This document shows positions 17,300 through 26,461 of a stretch of 64,000 nt of DNA, piece after piece. Position numbers and translations under genes: made by a program. Every line of letters starts with the position of its first letter. Position 1 is the first letter of the stretch. The notes beneath the pieces are model-generated. The model saw only the letters and a program-made list of their open reading frames with translations. It did no database searches and was not told the origin of the DNA. This stretch comes from an uncultured Eubacteriales bacterium (lineage in GTDB: Bacteria; Bacillota; Clostridia; Christensenellales; Aristaeellaceae): assembly GCA_902765395.1 (NCBI GenBank), contig CACWZP010000010.1, positions 1-64,000 of the forward strand, read 5' to 3'.

Positions 17300-18016
17300 T
17301 CAATATTGGTAGGCGTCGCCCGTCCAGCCGTCGTCCGCCCGCCAAATGGCGCAGTGATCCTCGTCGGCGTAGATGAAGTAGTAAAGCTCGCCCGCCTTCA
17401 CGCCCTTGACCGGAAAATCGCCCTCCCCCGCGACGCCATAGAAGGCCACGATGCCCTCATAGTCGTTGGAGGTGGCGGTGCCCCGGCGCAGGCGCACGGC
17501 CTTGTCCACCAGGGCGCAGTCCAGCAGTTGGCCGTTCAGGGCGATCTGCACGCTCTGCGGCGCCTCGGCGCTCTTCTTCTTCGCCTTGGTGAGGCTGCTC
17601 TCCAGCAGCTCCCTGGCCCGGCTGGCGTTCAGCCGGCAGCGCTGCTTTTCATCCGGGGCGTGCAGGCCGCAGACGGGCTCGAAGATGCCGTTGGCCCCGC
17701 GCACCAGGTACACCGTGCCGCCGGAGGGGCAGATGTTGGGCCGGGCGGGCATCACCACGTCCAGGGTGTTCATGGCGTCCTGGGTGGAGCCGGCCTGGAA
17801 GGTGTTGAAATACTCGATGATCAGCCCGTCCCGCGCGGAGGCCAGCGCCTGTTCGCAGGCGATCCTCTGGCTCCGCTCCGAAAAACTCTGGAGGCTGGGA
17901 AGGGCGATGATCACCAGCATCACGGCGATCAGCGCCAGCAGCACCGCCATCACCCGGGGAATGCCGCCCCGGCGTGCGCGCAACTTGTTCATAGCGTTCA
18001 TCACCCCGGCGATCAC
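17300..18016 (-). CDS. Pilin-like protein lacking the canonical class III cleavage motif
   Basis: 238 residues. After a basic leader (RARRGG) comes a hydrophobic helix 'VMAVLLALIAVMLVIIALPS' and then 'LQSFSERSQRIACEQALASA', which closely mirrors the N-terminal helix of major type IV pilins (…IALPSLQSYxERAQxxACExxL). The usual FTLIE, including Glu5, is replaced by IPRVM. The globular part has three cysteines besides the one in the helix, and ends in an aromatic-rich beta region ('GELYYFIYADEDHCAIW'). The ATG overlaps the PilC stop (ATGA), so it is coupled to PilC, the position where a major pilin is often encoded. Either a divergent pilin or a pseudopilin; not certain. Confidence 0.6.
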   Translation of the reverse strand: MIAGVMNAMNKLRARRGGIPRVMAVLLALIAVMLVIIALPSLQSFSERSQRIACEQALASARDGLIIEYFNTFQAGSTQDAMNTLDVVMPARPNICPSGGTVYLVRGANGIFEPVCGLHAPDEKQRCRLNASRARELLESSLTKAKKKSAEAPQSVQIALNGQLLDCALVDKAVRLRRGTATSNDYEGIVAFYGVAGEGDFPVKGVKAGELYYFIYADEDHCAIWRADDGWTGDAYQY

Positions 18017-19233
18017 ATCGCGGCGTACATGCCGAACATGGCCATGTAGATGGCGATGACGATGAACCCGGCGAAGCCCGCCAGGAACACCAGCACCGTG
18101 GGCTCCAGCTTGGCCAGGGCCGAGGCGGTGGCCTGCTCCAGCTCGGTATCGTAGTAGTCGGCGGTCATGCCCAGCGTCTGCTCCAGCTCGCCGCTCTCCT
18201 CGCCCACGGCAGTCATGTCCACCAGGATGTCCGGCAGGCAGTCGGCCTCCCGCATGCTGTGGCCCAGGGTATAGCCCTCCTCCAGGCGGGAGGTGATCTT
18301 GCCCACCTGCTGGCTGACGAAATAGTTGTCCAGCACGCGGCTGGTGATGGTGACGGCCTTGGTCATCGGCAGGCCCGCGCCCATCATCATGGCCATGGTG
18401 TTGGCAAACTGGCTGGCGGCATTCAGCACCGCGATGTTGCCCAGCACGGGCAGCCTCAGCTGCAGCTTGGCCAGGTTGATGCGCCCGGCCTCGGTGTTGC
18501 CATAGAGCTTGAAGCCCAGCACGATGGCCGCCGCCACCGCCGCCAGGATCATCCAGTTGTGGCTGAAGAAGTTGGACATGGCGATCAGGATCTGGGTGGG
18601 TACGGGCAGCTCGGCGTCATAGCTGTCGAAGATGGCGGTGAACGTGGGCACCACCTTCACCATCAGCACGATGACCACCACGATGGCCACCACCAGCACG
18701 AAAGCCGGATAAATCAGCGCGCCGCGCACCTTGCCCTTCATCTTGCTCTGCTTGGCATAGTGCTCGCTGACGGATTCAAAGGCGGTGTCCAGGCTGCCGG
18801 CTTCCTCGCCGGCGCGCACGGTCTCCAGGAAGGTGACGGGCAGGATCTTCCCGCCCCGCTCCTCGAAGCTGGCCGCCAGGGAGCGGCCGCCCTCCACGTC
18901 CTTGACCACCTGTTCCAGGATGCGCTTGAGCGTCTTGTCCGTCATCTTGTCGGCGATCAGCTCCACCGTGCGGCGAATGGGCACGCCGGCCTTGAGGATG
19001 ACGGAGAACTGGCGGCACATCAGCATGAAGGCCTTGTCGTCCAGCTTGTTGCCGCCCAGGTCCATGCTGAGGAAGGCCGCGGCCTTGCTCTTTTCCTGCA
19101 CCTCGCCCAGCTGGAGCACGATGGAATAGGACTCCTTGACCTTGGTGGCGGCGTCCAGCTCGTTGAAGGCTTCGATCAGGCCGGAGACCTTCTTTCCGTC
19201 CTTGGTGACGGCGGTATACTTGTATTGGGGCAT
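18013..19233 (-). CDS. pilC: PilC, inner-membrane platform protein of type IV pili
   Basis: 406 residues, normal length for PilC/GspF. Two copies of the T2SSF domain: 'FMLMCRQFSVILKAGVPIRR' and 'ASQFANTMAMMMGAGLPMTK', each followed by the conserved 'E…G.SL…' helix pattern ('VEGGRSLAASFEERG'; 'LEEGYTLGHSMREADCLPDI'), with three hydrophobic segments. The N-terminus 'YKYTAVTKDGKKVSGLIEAF' is typical. It holds the pilus base and contacts PilB/PilT. GGAGATCCGCCCT precedes ATG. Confidence 0.93.
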   Translation of the reverse strand: MPQYKYTAVTKDGKKVSGLIEAFNELDAATKVKESYSIVLQLGEVQEKSKAAAFLSMDLGGNKLDDKAFMLMCRQFSVILKAGVPIRRTVELIADKMTDKTLKRILEQVVKDVEGGRSLAASFEERGGKILPVTFLETVRAGEEAGSLDTAFESVSEHYAKQSKMKGKVRGALIYPAFVLVVAIVVVIVLMVKVVPTFTAIFDSYDAELPVPTQILIAMSNFFSHNWMILAAVAAAIVLGFKLYGNTEAGRINLAKLQLRLPVLGNIAVLNAASQFANTMAMMMGAGLPMTKAVTITSRVLDNYFVSQQVGKITSRLEEGYTLGHSMREADCLPDILVDMTAVGEESGELEQTLGMTADYYDTELEQATASALAKLEPTVLVFLAGFAGFIVIAIYMAMFGMYAAM

Positions 19234-19272
19234 AGGGCGGATCTCCTTTGTCGCTTAATGGACAGCGCAGCG

Positions 19273-20325
19273 CTATGCGTTCTTCTTCACATAATCCGGC
19301 TCGTGGGCGAAGGTCAGCGCCATGTCTCGGGTGATCTGGCCGCCGCGCACCAGGCGCACCAGAGCCTGGTCCATGGTCTGGCCGCCGATGGCCGCGCTGG
19401 TGGCGATGGCGTTGGCGATCTGCGGGGTGTTGCCGTTGCGGATCAGGTTGCGGATGGCGTCGGTGACCACCATCATCTCGCAGGCCAGCGCGCGCCCGCC
19501 CATCTTCTTCGGGATCAGCTGCTGGGTCAGCACGGCCTGCAGGCACATGGACAGCTGCAGGCGGATCTGCACCTGCATGCCCTCGGGGAACACCTGCACG
19601 ATGCGGTCCACGGCGTCGGAGGCGCTGCCGGTGTGCAGCGTGCCGAACACCAGGTGGCCGGTCTCGGCGGCGGTGATGGCGGTTTCGATGGTCTCTCGGT
19701 CGCGCATTTCGCCGATCAGTATCACGTTCGGGTCCTCGCGCAGGCTGGCGCGCAGGCCGGCCGCGAAGGACAGGGTGTCCTTGCCCACCTCGCGTTGGTT
19801 GATGGCGCACTTGTCGGGGGTGTAGATATACTCCACCGGATCCTCCAGCGTGACGATGTGGGCCTTGCGGGTGTGGTTGATGTAGTCCAGCAGCGCCGCC
19901 AGCGTGGTGGACTTACCGGAGCCGGTCTCGCCGGTGACTAGCACGATGCCCTTGTGCAAATCCGGCAGCTTCAGCGCCGCCGGGGGCAGGCCCAGGGTAT
20001 CCAGCCTGGGGATGCGGTCGGACAGCAGGCGCAGCGCCACGGAGGGCAGGCCCTGCTGGCGGAAGATGTGGATACGGCAGCGGTTGCCGGCGTAGGTCTC
20101 CGCCGCGTCCAGCTCACCGATCTGCAGGTAGATGTCGTAATTCTCTGGCGTGCCCGCCAGCTCCCGGGCGTAGGCCGAGCAATCGCTGGCGGTCAGCGGG
20201 GTGTCCGTCATGTTCTCCAGCTGGCCGTCCTTGCGGTACTTGGGTGGCAGAGAACAGATCAGGTGAATATCGGAAGCGTGGTCTTCTCGCGCCTTGGCGA
20301 CAAGCTGTTCAATGGTCATGGTCAT
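19273..20325 (-). CDS. pilT: PilT, pilus retraction ATPase
   Basis: 350 residues, normal for PilT. Motifs in order: N-terminal 'ASDIHLICSLPPKYRKDGQL', Walker A GETGSGKST near 134-142, 'VTLEDPVEYIY' (Asp box), Walker B 'VILIGEMRDRET', 'TGHLVFGTLHT' (His box) and the PilT signature region 'GGRALACEMMVVTDAIRNLI'. Start ATG 20325 follows AAGGAGACGACAGCC; the extra upstream frame is not protein-like. Its presence implies retractile pili, so twitching, surface sensing or DNA uptake is possible. Confidence 0.93.
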   Translation of the reverse strand: MTMTIEQLVAKAREDHASDIHLICSLPPKYRKDGQLENMTDTPLTASDCSAYARELAGTPENYDIYLQIGELDAAETYAGNRCRIHIFRQQGLPSVALRLLSDRIPRLDTLGLPPAALKLPDLHKGIVLVTGETGSGKSTTLAALLDYINHTRKAHIVTLEDPVEYIYTPDKCAINQREVGKDTLSFAAGLRASLREDPNVILIGEMRDRETIETAITAAETGHLVFGTLHTGSASDAVDRIVQVFPEGMQVQIRLQLSMCLQAVLTQQLIPKKMGGRALACEMMVVTDAIRNLIRNGNTPQIANAIATSAAIGGQTMDQALVRLVRGGQITRDMALTFAHEPDYVKKNA

Positions 20326-20426
20326 GGCTGTCGTCTCCTTGTATTCAGGTGAATTTGGTTTGAGCGTTTGAAGGCGGTCGGCGCATCGCCGCCCCCGCAA
20401 GGACGTGGCAGCGGGTACTCCCGTTC

Positions 20427-22175
20427 CTAAATATCCTCATAGATCACGCGCAGCAGCTCGCTGGACGTGGTGGTGCCGTTCTCCACCAGGCGGATGGCGT
20501 TCTCCCGCAGGGAGACAAAGTCGCTGCCCGGGGCCTTCAGCATGGCCTCGATGGCTTCGCGCCCGGCACCCTTGGCGATCAGGCGGCGCACCTGCACGGA
20601 CAGGGGGAAGATCTCAAACACGGCGGTACGGCCGCGATAACCGGTGTCGAAGCACTCGGGGCAGCCGGTGCCGCGGTAGAACGTGCGCCCGGGCATGTAT
20701 TCCAGGCCCAGCTCGGCCTGCTCCTCTTCCGAGGGCTCATAGGCCTGGCGGCAGTTGGGGCAGATGCGGCGCACCAGCCTCTGGCTGAACACGCCCTTCA
20801 GGGCGCTGGCCACCAGGTACGGCTCCACGCCCATGTCGATCAGGCGCTCCACCGTGCCCAGCGCGTCGTTGGCGTGCAGGGTGGAAAGCACCACGTGGCC
20901 GGTGATGGCCGAGCGCATGGCGATCTCCGCCGTCTCGCCGTCGCGGATCTCGCCCACGGCGATGATGTCCGGGTCCTGGCGCAGTATGGAGCGCAGGCCG
21001 CTGGCAAACGTCATGCCCACCTTCTCGTTGATCTGCACCTGGTTGACGCCGTCGATGTTGTACTCCACCGGGTCCTCCAGGGTGACCAGGTTCACCTCGC
21101 GGGTGTTCATATCGCCGATCATGGTGTACATGGTGGTGGACTTACCGGAACCGGTGGGGCCGACGATCAGTATCACGCCGTTCTTGATCTTCACCAGGCG
21201 CAGGTACTTCTCCAAATCGTCGCCGGTCAGGCCGATGGAATCGCGGCTCAGCTTCCGGCCGGACTTGTCCAGCAGTCGGGCCACGATCTTTTCGCCGTAG
21301 ACGGTGGGCAGCGTGGAGATACGCAGGTCGATGTCCTTGTCGCGCACCTTCACGTTGAAGCGGCCGTCCTGGGGCACGCGGCGCTCGGTGATGTCCAGGC
21401 CGGACATGACCTTCACGCGGCTGGTGACGGCGGCCTGCAGCTCCCGCGGCACGGTTAGGATGTCGCGCAGCAGGCCGTCGATGCGCATGCGCACGGAGAA
21501 CTCCGTCTCCCGGGGCTCCATGTGGATATCGCTGGCGCGCTCGGTGACGGCGCGCTCGATGATGGCGTTCACCAGCCGGATGGCCGGGGCCTGGTTCACG
21601 TTCTCCTCGCCCACCTGGTTGGCGGCGAAGGCGCTGTCCAGCGCGACGGTGGTCTCACCGGAGGCGGCGGCCTCGCGCTTCATCTCCTCGATGGCCTTGG
21701 CCGCGCCCTCGTTGCCGTAGAGCACTTGGATGGCCCGCTCCACGGCGGCGGACATGGCCACCATGGGCACGATCTTGCGCCGGGCGGCCTTTCGGACTTC
21801 CTCGATGGCATAGAAGTTCAGCGGGTCGCTCATGGCGATGTACAGCTCGTCCCGGTTCAGGCGCACCGGCACCACTTGATACTGCTTGGCGATGTTCTTG
21901 GGCACCATCTGAACGAGCTCCGTGGGGATATTCACCTTGCTCAGGTCGATGAACTCGATGCCCAGCTGCATCTGCAGCGCCTCGATCAGGTCGGTCTCGG
22001 TGATGATGCCGTTCTCCTGAAGCACCGTGCCCAGGCGCTTGCCGCTGCCCTTTTGCAGCCGCAGGCCCTCTTCCAGCTGTTCCTCGTTGATGAGGCCCGC
22101 AGAGATCAGCAGATCGCCCAGGCGCAGGTATCCCTTGCCTGCCGGTTTTTTCCCGTTATTGCCTATGATTGCCAA
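20427..22175 (-). CDS. pilB: PilB, pilus extension ATPase (GspE/PilB family)
   Basis: 582 residues, full length. N-terminal GspE-N/MshEN domain ('YLRLGDLLISAGLINEEQL', 'GIITETDLIEALQMQLG'), which in related proteins can bind cyclic-di-GMP (family knowledge), then the ATPase core: 'ASDIHMEPRETEFSVRMRID', Walker A GPTGSGKST near 339, Asp box 'TLEDPVEYNIDGVNQVQINE', Walker B 'PDIIAVGEIRDGETA', 'HVVLSTLHANDALG', and a tetracysteine zinc site ('CPNC...CPEC'). The start is a TTG (22175) preceded by AGAGGG; no in-frame ATG lies closer. Confidence 0.93.
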   Translation of the reverse strand: MAIIGNNGKKPAGKGYLRLGDLLISAGLINEEQLEEGLRLQKGSGKRLGTVLQENGIITETDLIEALQMQLGIEFIDLSKVNIPTELVQMVPKNIAKQYQVVPVRLNRDELYIAMSDPLNFYAIEEVRKAARRKIVPMVAMSAAVERAIQVLYGNEGAAKAIEEMKREAAASGETTVALDSAFAANQVGEENVNQAPAIRLVNAIIERAVTERASDIHMEPRETEFSVRMRIDGLLRDILTVPRELQAAVTSRVKVMSGLDITERRVPQDGRFNVKVRDKDIDLRISTLPTVYGEKIVARLLDKSGRKLSRDSIGLTGDDLEKYLRLVKIKNGVILIVGPTGSGKSTTMYTMIGDMNTREVNLVTLEDPVEYNIDGVNQVQINEKVGMTFASGLRSILRQDPDIIAVGEIRDGETAEIAMRSAITGHVVLSTLHANDALGTVERLIDMGVEPYLVASALKGVFSQRLVRRICPNCRQAYEPSEEEQAELGLEYMPGRTFYRGTGCPECFDTGYRGRTAVFEIFPLSVQVRRLIAKGAGREAIEAMLKAPGSDFVSLRENAIRLVENGTTTSSELLRVIYEDI

Positions 22176-22227
22176 AGTCCATCCCTCTGTTTCTGCGTCA
22201 ATTTCGGTATCTCCGGGTTGGTTTGCG

Positions 22228-24729
22228 TTACTCGTTCACGACCAGGGTCTCCGGCGCGGGCCAGTCGCCGTAGTGGATGGCGACGAAGTCCACCGGGTCG
22301 GTCTCGTCCGCCTCTGCGATGACGGTGTCGTCCCCCAGCCGCTCCACGGTATTGAAGTTGTACTTCGGCTGCTTTTCGCCGTCGCTCCCCGCGTAGAAGA
22401 TCTCCTTCAGGGTGTCATCGTAGACGATGGCATCCTTCCAGTCCGTCTTCTCGCCGGAGAAAACGGCGTAGCTGGCGGCACTGTAGTCCCCGCGGCTGAC
22501 GCCCGTCAGCTTCACGGAGCCGGTGGGGACAACCGTCTCGTCCGACGGCGACCAGTCTGGCACAGGCGGCAGATAGTTGACCGCGCCGCCGGTCGTGATC
22601 TCGTTGATGATCTCCAGGTACCGGCAGTTCACCGGCTGCTTGTTGGAGAGCACATAGCCCGCGAAAGCACCGGCGTTATTGCCGTTCACAAGACCCGTGG
22701 CATAGCTGTTTTGCACGAGGCCCTCCGTCCTGCCCACCAGGCCGCCCGCAGTGTCACCGGAGGCGGAACAGGTGGAATAGCAATAATCGATGTTCGTGCC
22801 GCCCGCATTGCCCACCAGGCCGCCCGCGTACCCACCGGCGGTGACGTTGTAAATCGCCGCGCCGTTCTTGTAGTAGCTGTGGGCGTTGGTGTGGCCGCCG
22901 GAATAGCTGGATTCGATCTTGCCGCCGTTGCTCTCGCCCACCAGGCCGCCGGCATTGCCATTGGTGCTCTCGACCACCAGGGCCGCGGCGCATTTCGCCA
23001 CGTCCGCGCCGGTCATCTTGCCGATCAGACCGCCCGCCGCGCCGGAGCCGGATTTCACCGTGGCAGTTTCGAGTTTGTCGAAGCTGTCTGTATTCCGGGC
23101 AAGCACGTTTTCAACCGACACCTTCGCACCGTCTGGGTTCGACAGCGTGCCCGCCAGCGCGCCAGCGTTGCCGGAGGCAGCGGTGATGTCGAAGTCGATC
23201 AGCTCCAGGTTGCGGATCGTCACATCCGCCGCCACCGTGCCGAACAGGCCAGCCGGGTTGCCGTCCTTCGCGGAAACCTTCACGCCGGTGATGCTGTGGC
23301 TCCGGGCGACCTTGTCCGCATCGTCCGCGGCGTCCGTGTCGCCGGGCTCCGCGCCCTCGTAGATCAGATCGTAGTCGATGTTCAGCGGCAGCCAGCAGCC
23401 CTCGTCCGTGTGGGTGGACTCGCCCTTCTTGTAGACGCAGGCGTTCTGGATGGCTTCAGTGAAGGCATCTGGATTTTTAGTTTTGCTTGACCAGATTAAG
23501 TCGGCGGTCTGCTGCGCTGTGATGATCGTAAGCTTGCCGGTGTTCACCGTATTCACGCCGGAGATCATCCTGTCCAGGTTGGCCAGGTGGCGCATGTTGG
23601 AGATCAAAGCCTTTCTTGGACCGGCCTCCGAATCCGTTGAACCCAGGTTCTCCTCGTCCGCATCCACAGCATCGGCGAACAGGCTGTTGGTGGTCCACTC
23701 GTTGCTGTAGTCGATGCTGGCCAGGGCGGTGTTGCTGAAGGCCACGGCCTGCACGGTGATGTTTTCGCCGGGGATGAAGGCCGTGCCCGCCAGCACGTCG
23801 ATGGCCGGCACCGTGGTGCTGGTCGTGGAGGCCATGTCGGTGGTAATGTCCGCGAAGTGGCCGCCATCCATGCGGCCGGTGTCATAGGCCATGGTGATGT
23901 CGTCCAGTATGATGTCGTAATCGAAGCCATCGGTCGTCGATGCCTTCACGCGCTGGTTCTGGTCGGGCAGCACGGGAATGGCCGCCATGGCCCCGCTGGT
24001 CTTGCCCCGGATGATCAGCTTGACGGTGACGGCAATGGCGTTGCCTTCGGCATCCTTGATCTCATTGCCCTCCGCGTCCTTGTTGACGTCCACCGTCTTG
24101 ATGCGCACGGTGAGCCGTTCGGCGTTCTCCACCTCGATATAGGGCGCGTTCAGGATCGCGCCGCCCTCCAGGGCTTCGTCGCCGCCGTACCAGCCAATGA
24201 CTTTGCTGTCGTATTTGTGGCTGGCGAGGTCTTCGATGCTGATCAAGCAGGGGTCGGCGTCGTAACGGCCCGCGTACAGCTCGTTGGTGCGACGGCCATA
24301 CCACACGTCCAGCACCCGCGCGGGCTTGGACTGGTAGCGGATGACATAGTTGCCCGCCGAGCGGACGGTGTCGTCGATGGAACCGAAGGGCAGCATCTGG
24401 TTCAGGATGCTGTTGGCCGGGAAGGAACCCGGTGTGTTCATCGTGACATAGTACACGTTTTCGGTGATGGTGGTATCGCCGCTGGTGTAGCTGGTGGGCG
24501 TGCCGTAGTCGATGATATCGCTCAGGTAGCCCTGGCCCTCGGCCATGGTCAGGTGGTTCTGCGCGGCAAAGAAGATCTCCTTGGCGACGGTGTCCGCCTC
24601 CAGCTGGGCCAGGTTTCTCTGGTGGGCCTGCACGGCAACAAAGCTGACGCCGGTCAGGATGACGATGATCGCCACCACGACCAGCAGCTCAGCCATGGTA
24701 AAGCCGCGTCGATTGTTCTTTTTCTTCAT
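22228..24729 (-). CDS. Giant type IV prepilin carrying GLUG-repeat adhesin domain
   Basis: 833 residues. The N-terminus MKKKNNRRGFTMAELLVVVA is a textbook class III prepilin signal (cleavage G|F, Glu5 present) followed by the pilin helix 'IIVILTGVSFVAVQAHQRNL'. Most pilins are 100-200 residues; here a beta-rich region (about 100-480) leads into GLUG-type repeats (about 490-700: 'GNAGALAGTL', 'GAAGGLIGKM', 'NGNAGGLVGE', 'GGYAGGLVGN', 'GDTAGGLVGR', 'NNAGAFAGYV') and a C-terminal domain. GLUG repeats occur in bacterial surface adhesins and IgA proteases. A tip-located adhesive minor pilin is the natural reading. ATG 24729 is preferred because it puts the cleavage site 9 residues in; an in-frame ATG at 24783 would give a 27-residue leader. 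Confidence 0.85.
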   Translation of the reverse strand: MKKKNNRRGFTMAELLVVVAIIVILTGVSFVAVQAHQRNLAQLEADTVAKEIFFAAQNHLTMAEGQGYLSDIIDYGTPTSYTSGDTTITENVYYVTMNTPGSFPANSILNQMLPFGSIDDTVRSAGNYVIRYQSKPARVLDVWYGRRTNELYAGRYDADPCLISIEDLASHKYDSKVIGWYGGDEALEGGAILNAPYIEVENAERLTVRIKTVDVNKDAEGNEIKDAEGNAIAVTVKLIIRGKTSGAMAAIPVLPDQNQRVKASTTDGFDYDIILDDITMAYDTGRMDGGHFADITTDMASTTSTTVPAIDVLAGTAFIPGENITVQAVAFSNTALASIDYSNEWTTNSLFADAVDADEENLGSTDSEAGPRKALISNMRHLANLDRMISGVNTVNTGKLTIITAQQTADLIWSSKTKNPDAFTEAIQNACVYKKGESTHTDEGCWLPLNIDYDLIYEGAEPGDTDAADDADKVARSHSITGVKVSAKDGNPAGLFGTVAADVTIRNLELIDFDITAASGNAGALAGTLSNPDGAKVSVENVLARNTDSFDKLETATVKSGSGAAGGLIGKMTGADVAKCAAALVVESTNGNAGGLVGESNGGKIESSYSGGHTNAHSYYKNGAAIYNVTAGGYAGGLVGNAGGTNIDYCYSTCSASGDTAGGLVGRTEGLVQNSYATGLVNGNNAGAFAGYVLSNKQPVNCRYLEIINEITTGGAVNYLPPVPDWSPSDETVVPTGSVKLTGVSRGDYSAASYAVFSGEKTDWKDAIVYDDTLKEIFYAGSDGEKQPKYNFNTVERLGDDTVIAEADETDPVDFVAIHYGDWPAPETLVVNE

Positions 24730-24775
24730 ATATACACCGCCATTGTCCGGTCGAATTCGATCATTTATGCGCAGT

Positions 24776-25345
24776 TCAGGCATCTTCGCAGGAAAACACG
24801 TCGATCACCAGCGAATCCAGCGACGCCAATTCGGCGTTGCTGGCGCTGAACACCTTCAGGCCGCTGATCGACACCGTTTTGGCGCTCTTGTCCAGCGTGA
24901 TGCTCCCGGCCTTCAGCGACAGCTTTCCCAGCCGGTCGATGTCGGACTGGAACACCAGGTCACGTGCCGTGGTCGCAGCTTTGTTCTGATCGTCACCCAG
25001 CAGGGCATCCAGGCTGGTTGCCTCGGCGAAGTCGAGAAGTTTGACGGTCCCGCCGTCGATGTACAGCTTGGAGCGCGTGCCGGTTGAGGCGCTGAAGTAA
25101 ACCACGACATTGGCAGACGGCTGTTCCACCTTCCAGGCCGTGCCCAGCTCGTTGCGAAGCGTGGAGATCGCCGTGGTGAGCAGCGTCTCGGCATTGCTGG
25201 TCAGCACCACCTTTTCATAGGCCGTACGCGCCACGGGCATGCCCGTCGCCACGATCGTAGAAACCAGCAGCAGGATCAGCACCGCCAGCAGCGTCTCCGC
25301 CAGCGTGAAGCCGGCCCGGCTATTCAGTTTTTCCCTGGCTTTCAT
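24776..25345 (-). CDS. Type IV prepilin (minor pilin-like)
   Basis: 189 residues. 'MKAREKLNSRAGFTLAETLL' shows the class III prepilin cleavage site (G|FTLAE, Glu5 present) followed by a 20-residue hydrophobic helix. The rest is a small beta-rich domain with one cysteine near the C-terminus. GAGGTGAAGCACC precedes ATG. It ends just before the giant GLUG prepilin. Either a minor pilin or the major pilin; gene order does not decide. Confidence 0.85.
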   Translation of the reverse strand: MKAREKLNSRAGFTLAETLLAVLILLLVSTIVATGMPVARTAYEKVVLTSNAETLLTTAISTLRNELGTAWKVEQPSANVVVYFSASTGTRSKLYIDGGTVKLLDFAEATSLDALLGDDQNKAATTARDLVFQSDIDRLGKLSLKAGSITLDKSAKTVSISGLKVFSASNAELASLDSLVIDVFSCEDA

Positions 25346-25394
25346 GGTGCTTCACCTCGCTGTTAAGGGAATGCATGCATTGCAAATTGCATTG

Positions 25395-25634
25395 TCATTT
25401 CAGGGTATTCTCCATAATAGTTATCCATTGTTTTTCCAAGCCATTAATGGGATCATAGATCTCGTTCTGATACTCCTCTATCGCCTTCCGGCTGGTGGTG
25501 ACGATTCGCGCGGCGGAAGCGACGGCCCCCGCCAGCATCACCAGCGCCAGCGCGGCGATCAGCGTGGCGATCAGCGTCTCAGCGATGGATTCCCCCGCCC
25601 TGCCGCGCAGCTTGGCCTTGATTCTATTCATCAT
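25395..25634 (-). CDS. Short prepilin-like protein
   Basis: 79 residues. 'RGRAGESIAETLIATLIAAL' places a Gly before a short sequence with Glu at the fifth mature position (G|ESIAE), followed by a hydrophobic helix and a 35-residue polar tail ending 'WITIMENTLK'. It lacks a globular pilin domain, as seen for small PilV/pseudopilin-like partners in clostridial pilus loci. GGAGG lies 11 bases before tandem ATGs. Position within the prepilin cluster supports a real gene. Confidence 0.75.
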   Translation of the reverse strand: MMNRIKAKLRGRAGESIAETLIATLIAALALVMLAGAVASAARIVTTSRKAIEEYQNEIYDPINGLEKQWITIMENTLK

Positions 25635-25641
25635 TGCTTCA

Positions 25642-26262
25642 TCAGCCTCCTGTTTTCTGACTTGCCTGTCCCCTGGAGAGGCTGTTCAGCGACCATGTGA
25701 CGATTGCTTTTACATTAGAAAGGCTTTTTCCTGTTTCTGGTCTTTTCAGGTTTGGCGTAAACAGAATATCCAATGTATACGTCCCCTTATTAAGATTCGA
25801 TCCACCTACAGCACTTATGATGAATTCCAGCGTACCTTTTGTAGGTTGCTGTTCGACGGTACATGTATAAGCCTCCGTATCCGACACCACGTTGGCAGCA
25901 GGCCAGGACTTCTTCTCGTAATTTGCGTCAGTGACTACCGCCCAACTGGCGTTCTTTAAAATGTCGTCGGTAATAGCAGAGCCATCACTATTTACTGCGC
26001 TGACCAACGTGTAAGTGTCGCCAATCTTGTTATAAGTGATAACCACTGTTTGCCCATCAAATATCTCCTGCAACACGTGCGCCGCGGCGGTTGCCGCGAA
26101 ATAGCGCTGGTCGGTCTCCTTCATGCCGCTCATGCGGCCGCCGGCAGTGCTGGCCGCCACGATGACCACGCCGCTGACGATGGCGCAGACCAGGAAGATC
26201 AGCAGCGCGAAGGTGATGGACGCGCCACGGTTGGAGCGCAGCTTCCGCTTCAGATTCTTCAT
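25642..26262 (-). CDS. PilX/pilin-like exported protein, first gene of the pilus locus
   Basis: 206 residues. A basic leader with 'RSNRGASITFALLIFLVCAI' and a 25-residue hydrophobic helix gives a pilin-like N-terminus without Glu5 (G|ASITF), followed by a soluble domain ('YFAATAAAHVLQEIFDGQ...'). Such proteins commonly head clostridial type IV pilus operons. ATG 26262 is chosen because GGAGG lies upstream; an earlier in-frame ATG (26313) has no ribosome site. Base composition of its second half is less GC-rich than the neighbours. Confidence 0.7.
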   Translation of the reverse strand: MKNLKRKLRSNRGASITFALLIFLVCAIVSGVVIVAASTAGGRMSGMKETDQRYFAATAAAHVLQEIFDGQTVVITYNKIGDTYTLVSAVNSDGSAITDDILKNASWAVVTDANYEKKSWPAANVVSDTEAYTCTVEQQPTKGTLEFIISAVGGSNLNKGTYTLDILFTPNLKRPETGKSLSNVKAIVTWSLNSLSRGQASQKTGG

Positions 26263-26335
26263 AGGGCCCGTCACCTCCCTCTCGCACGATTGTTCAGCCT
26301 TTTTCAAGCTCAATGGGCATAAGAACCCTTATTGC

Positions 26336-26364
26336 ATGATACCACAAAACCCCATATATCGCAA
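26336..26364 (-). promoter_or_regulatory. Probable promoter of the type IV pilus operon
   Basis: Reading leftward, TTGCGA (26364-26359), 17-base spacer and TATCAT (26341-26336), about 65 bases upstream of the first pilus gene. No GEMM-type c-di-GMP riboswitch motif is visible in the short leader. Confidence 0.55.
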
Positions 26365-26461
26365 CAGTTTTTTGCGGTTTGCATAGAGGGCGCAAGGAAC
26401 CATCCAAGCGATGCTCCCCCATGCCGATGCTGGCTGTGACGCTGGCGGAAAGGCCATACCG

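Noticed and set aside
25642-26262. TadE/TadG-type (Flp pilus) protein
   Set aside because: The N-terminal helix could fit TadE, but the locus has PilB/PilT/PilC/PilM/PilN/PilO, not Tad components.
26265-26400. c-di-GMP-I (GEMM) riboswitch upstream of the pilus operon
   Set aside because: Searched by eye because clostridial pilus genes can have one; the short leader lacks the conserved GCAAAG / tetraloop-receptor landmarks.
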